Positions 61,713-64,000 of a DNA stretch of 64,000 bases are shown piece after piece. The stretch is from Lamellibrachia satsuma (Eukaryota > Annelida > Polychaeta > Sabellida > Siboglinidae). Numbering within the stretch: the stretch's first letter is position 1; each line of letters opens with the position of its first letter. The position numbers and the translations under genes are program-made. The stretch is from the NCBI GenBank assembly GCA_033239005.1, contig BSQZ01000014.1, positions 1,578,501 to 1,642,500 of the forward strand, written 5' to 3'. Under the pieces are notes generated by a model. It was not told the origin of the DNA. It worked only from the letters and a program-made list of their open reading frames with translations, and ran no database searches.

Positions 61713-63410
61713 TTAACAAGATTTAACAAGATTGCCATCCAAGGCAAAGGCCCAGATGGCAAGTGGACAAGGAAGCCATTGGCTTATTGAGAGTTCAACT
61801 TTTTTGTCTAGGTGTAATTCGCCCTCCTCAGATATGTATCAACCTTGTTTTTAAACATATTCACGCTGCTAGCAGTTACACAATCTGTAGATAATTTGTT
61901 CTATTCATTGATTGTCCTCTGTGAGAACGAGTACTTCTTGATATCCAAGCTACACTGATCCTTTACTAATGTTACCTCATATCGTCTAGTTCTATTATCT
62001 TTCTTGAGTGAGAAAAAACATATTTCTATCAATATTTTCATACCCATTCAGTATCTTAAAAACTTCAATTAGATCTCCTCTTAACCATCTTGTCTCTAAG
62101 GTTGTTGAACCATGTTCTTTCAGTTGTTCTTCATAACTAAGGTCTCTCAATTCTGAAATCATTGCCTTTATTTTCTTAGCTACCATTTCTGGAGTTACAA
62201 TTAACTGCCCTAAGTAGTCAGATTTAGCCTCCTGAAATTTAGCATATGGAACTGGTAATGAATTAATATTCTCTCTGGTAAACACTGAACTGAAGTATCC
62301 ATTTAGGTCTTCCGCCATTAAAAAACCTTGTGATATTATATTTCCAGCACTGTCTTCTAGTGGTCTAACCTTGTCTTGTACGTTTTGCTTACCGGTACTC
62401 CTGATATATGCATAAAAGCTCTTGCTGTCAATTTTTATGTTATGTGCTCATTTTTGCTCATAGCTTCTTTTAGATTGTGTAATTTCATTCATTGCTGCAT
62501 TAAATGCCTCTTTGTAATTTGTGTAGTCTTCATCCTTTCTGGTACACCTATAAACACTCCACATAGTTTGTTTGTGCACTATTTTACTAATAGCTTCTTT
62601 CTAGACTGTTTTCCTTGTTTTTTCAACAGAACAAATTTATCAATGATTCTCTCAGTTTCATATTTCAACATTCAATTGCGGTCTTAATCCTCAGCATGTT
62701 ATTTTAATCTAGCTTTGCTAAGTACTTTCTCATATCTTTATATTTACCTTTGTGGAAGTTTCTCCTGTATTTTTTATTTGTACTTTCTGATTTTACTTTG
62801 ATGTCAAAATGTATTTGATTATGATCGCTGTTACCCAATAACTCATGTTTTTTACTTGTCCACTAATTAATTTTGTGAAGACAAAACTAAATCTAATCCA
62901 TTCTCTCCCATGGTTGGTTCTAGCATGTGTTGAGTAAGGAAGCTGTCCTGAATTAAAACTAGAAACTGTTGGTTCTCACCCCCGTTCTCTCTACAGATTT
63001 CCATTGTATGTTTCTGTGGTGAAAATCTCCCTTTACTTTCTTCTATAGCGTTTTGTAATTTTCTGTTGTCCTCTTCATTTATGTTTAGACTTTGGTAAAC
63101 TAATCCAATAGTTAATGTCAAATTTCCTCTAACTATATTGCACCAAACAGCTTCATCGCAATCTGCTTCCCTTTCTATTTTTTTCATAAGCCTGAATAGA
63201 TTCTTTAACATATAAAATAACTCCCCCTCCCCTTCTTCCCGTTCAATCTCCTAAACATTACGTATCCTGTCAGTCCTAATTCAGCATCTGACATGTCTAT
63301 TTTGGCCCATGATTTGGTTATACCAATTATGTGAGGGTCAATATCTTCTACCATAATGTTTAATTTGTTTTTTTTATTTACTATGCTCCTATGCATTTAA
63401 ACACACGCAT
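61713..63410 (-). mobile_element. CR1/Rex-like LINE: endonuclease and pre-RT pieces joined to C-terminus, RT core deleted
   Basis: Minus strand, 5' to 3': endonuclease start NKLNIMVEDIDPHIIGIT (63396-63205), endonuclease middle NLTLTIGLVYQSLNINEEDN (63211-62867), broken stretch, then LNGYFSSVFTREN and VTPEMVAKKIKAMI joined directly to SELRDLSYEEQLKEHGSTTL and the C-terminus (62318-61995). The catalytic RT palm is missing between these blocks. The 3' UTR at 61725-61800 is a single unexpanded unit. It starts next to the RAPGEF4 exon 5 donor. Confidence 0.85.
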
Positions 63411-64000
63411 TTATGCCCAGTTTGGGAAATTTTTTCTGGACATTTTGTTACTGGTACTAGTGGCCTCTTGTCCTTTCTGAGGCACCATTAAGTATGGATT
63501 AGACCCTGAAAATTAAAAGAAAAATGGTTTATGTAATGGTAGTAATAAAAAAATATATATTTGCATAACCATTATTTGATAGTTTACTAAATGCAGTGTC
63601 CCAGCTTGAGGACTTTTCAGTAAAATTTTGCAGAGATATTCACTAAGTAGTTATTCATTTGTTGTTTGTCACAGGTACAACTCATCAACAATTTCATTTG
63701 ATATATCAACAATATTGTGAAAAAAATAATGCAAAGATCGATGTGCCATTACATAATTAATAACTTAAATAATGTTGTTTTCTCAATAATAAAACTAAAC
63801 CATGGAACAAGGATTTTTATGATAAAACAGTGTTAAAAGAACATGTTATCATTTACTTCACAGTTATTAACATTTTAACTTGTTGCAAAGAGCTGATATT
63901 CTAAATGGCTAGCTTCTTACCGTTTCTTATCTTATTCTTTTTTTAAAGATTTTTTCTTGAAATGTTTCTCTTGAAAAAGACATAGATGTTATTGTTGTTA
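63411..64000. other. RAPGEF4 intron 5 sequence, nothing recognised
   Basis: AT-rich sequence with no exon, repeat or element I can name. Confidence 0.5.

Overview
This is animal nuclear DNA: small exons with GT-AG introns, non-LTR retrotransposon fragments, tRNA-derived SINEs, fold-back elements, and at least 30 unrelated tandem arrays that I estimate fill about a quarter of the window. The two protein genes are clearly bilaterian but diverge too much from the vertebrate proteins for a vertebrate. A non-vertebrate, probably marine, bilaterian (mollusc-like or similar) is my best guess; the phylum cannot be fixed from the sequence alone.

Two genes lie head to head. On the minus strand, bases 24677 down to 3517 hold 19 coding exons of a sorting nexin 13 (SNX13) orthologue: an N-terminal membrane anchor, then PXA, RGS and PX domains. 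The exons sum to 2001 nt, exactly 667 codons with compatible phases at every junction, and the gene runs off the left edge before its Nexin_C domain. On the plus strand, bases 30038 to 61705 hold the first five coding exons of an EPAC / RAPGEF4-type cAMP-activated Rap exchange factor: the conserved N-terminus and the whole first cyclic-nucleotide-binding domain. It runs off the right edge before the DEP, second CNB and GEF domains. SNX13 acts at endosome/ER membranes and EPAC in cAMP-to-Rap signalling. I see no functional link beyond a shared upstream region near 26.2-26.6 kb with CCAAT boxes on both strands.

Region by region. 1-8 kb: last visible SNX13 introns, with a 22-bp array split by a CR1-like LINE and two LINE 3' ends whose 3' UTRs have expanded into 43-bp arrays. 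8-22.8 kb: the remaining SNX13 exons, nearly every intron carrying its own minisatellite, several starting at a splice site. 23-24.6 kb: an L2/CR1-type LINE piece in SNX13 intron 1. 24.7-30 kb: the divergent intergenic region with a LINE, SINEs and the candidate promoter. 30-50 kb: 20-kb EPAC intron 1 with GT tracts, 24-bp and 67/85-bp arrays, an RTE-like reverse transcriptase fragment and unclassified dispersed repeats. 50-64 kb: EPAC exons 2-5 among arrays of 19, 32, 41, 44 and 78 bp and a LINE lacking its reverse-transcriptase core.

The most interesting theme is repeat birth at functional sites. The 5' splice site of SNX13 exon 3 is present five times in a 75-bp in-frame array. The 22-bp array beside exon 19 looks like the splice junction minus its GGTG. 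A SINE has expanded between its A and B boxes. Different copies of one LINE family have expanded different parts of their 3' ends.
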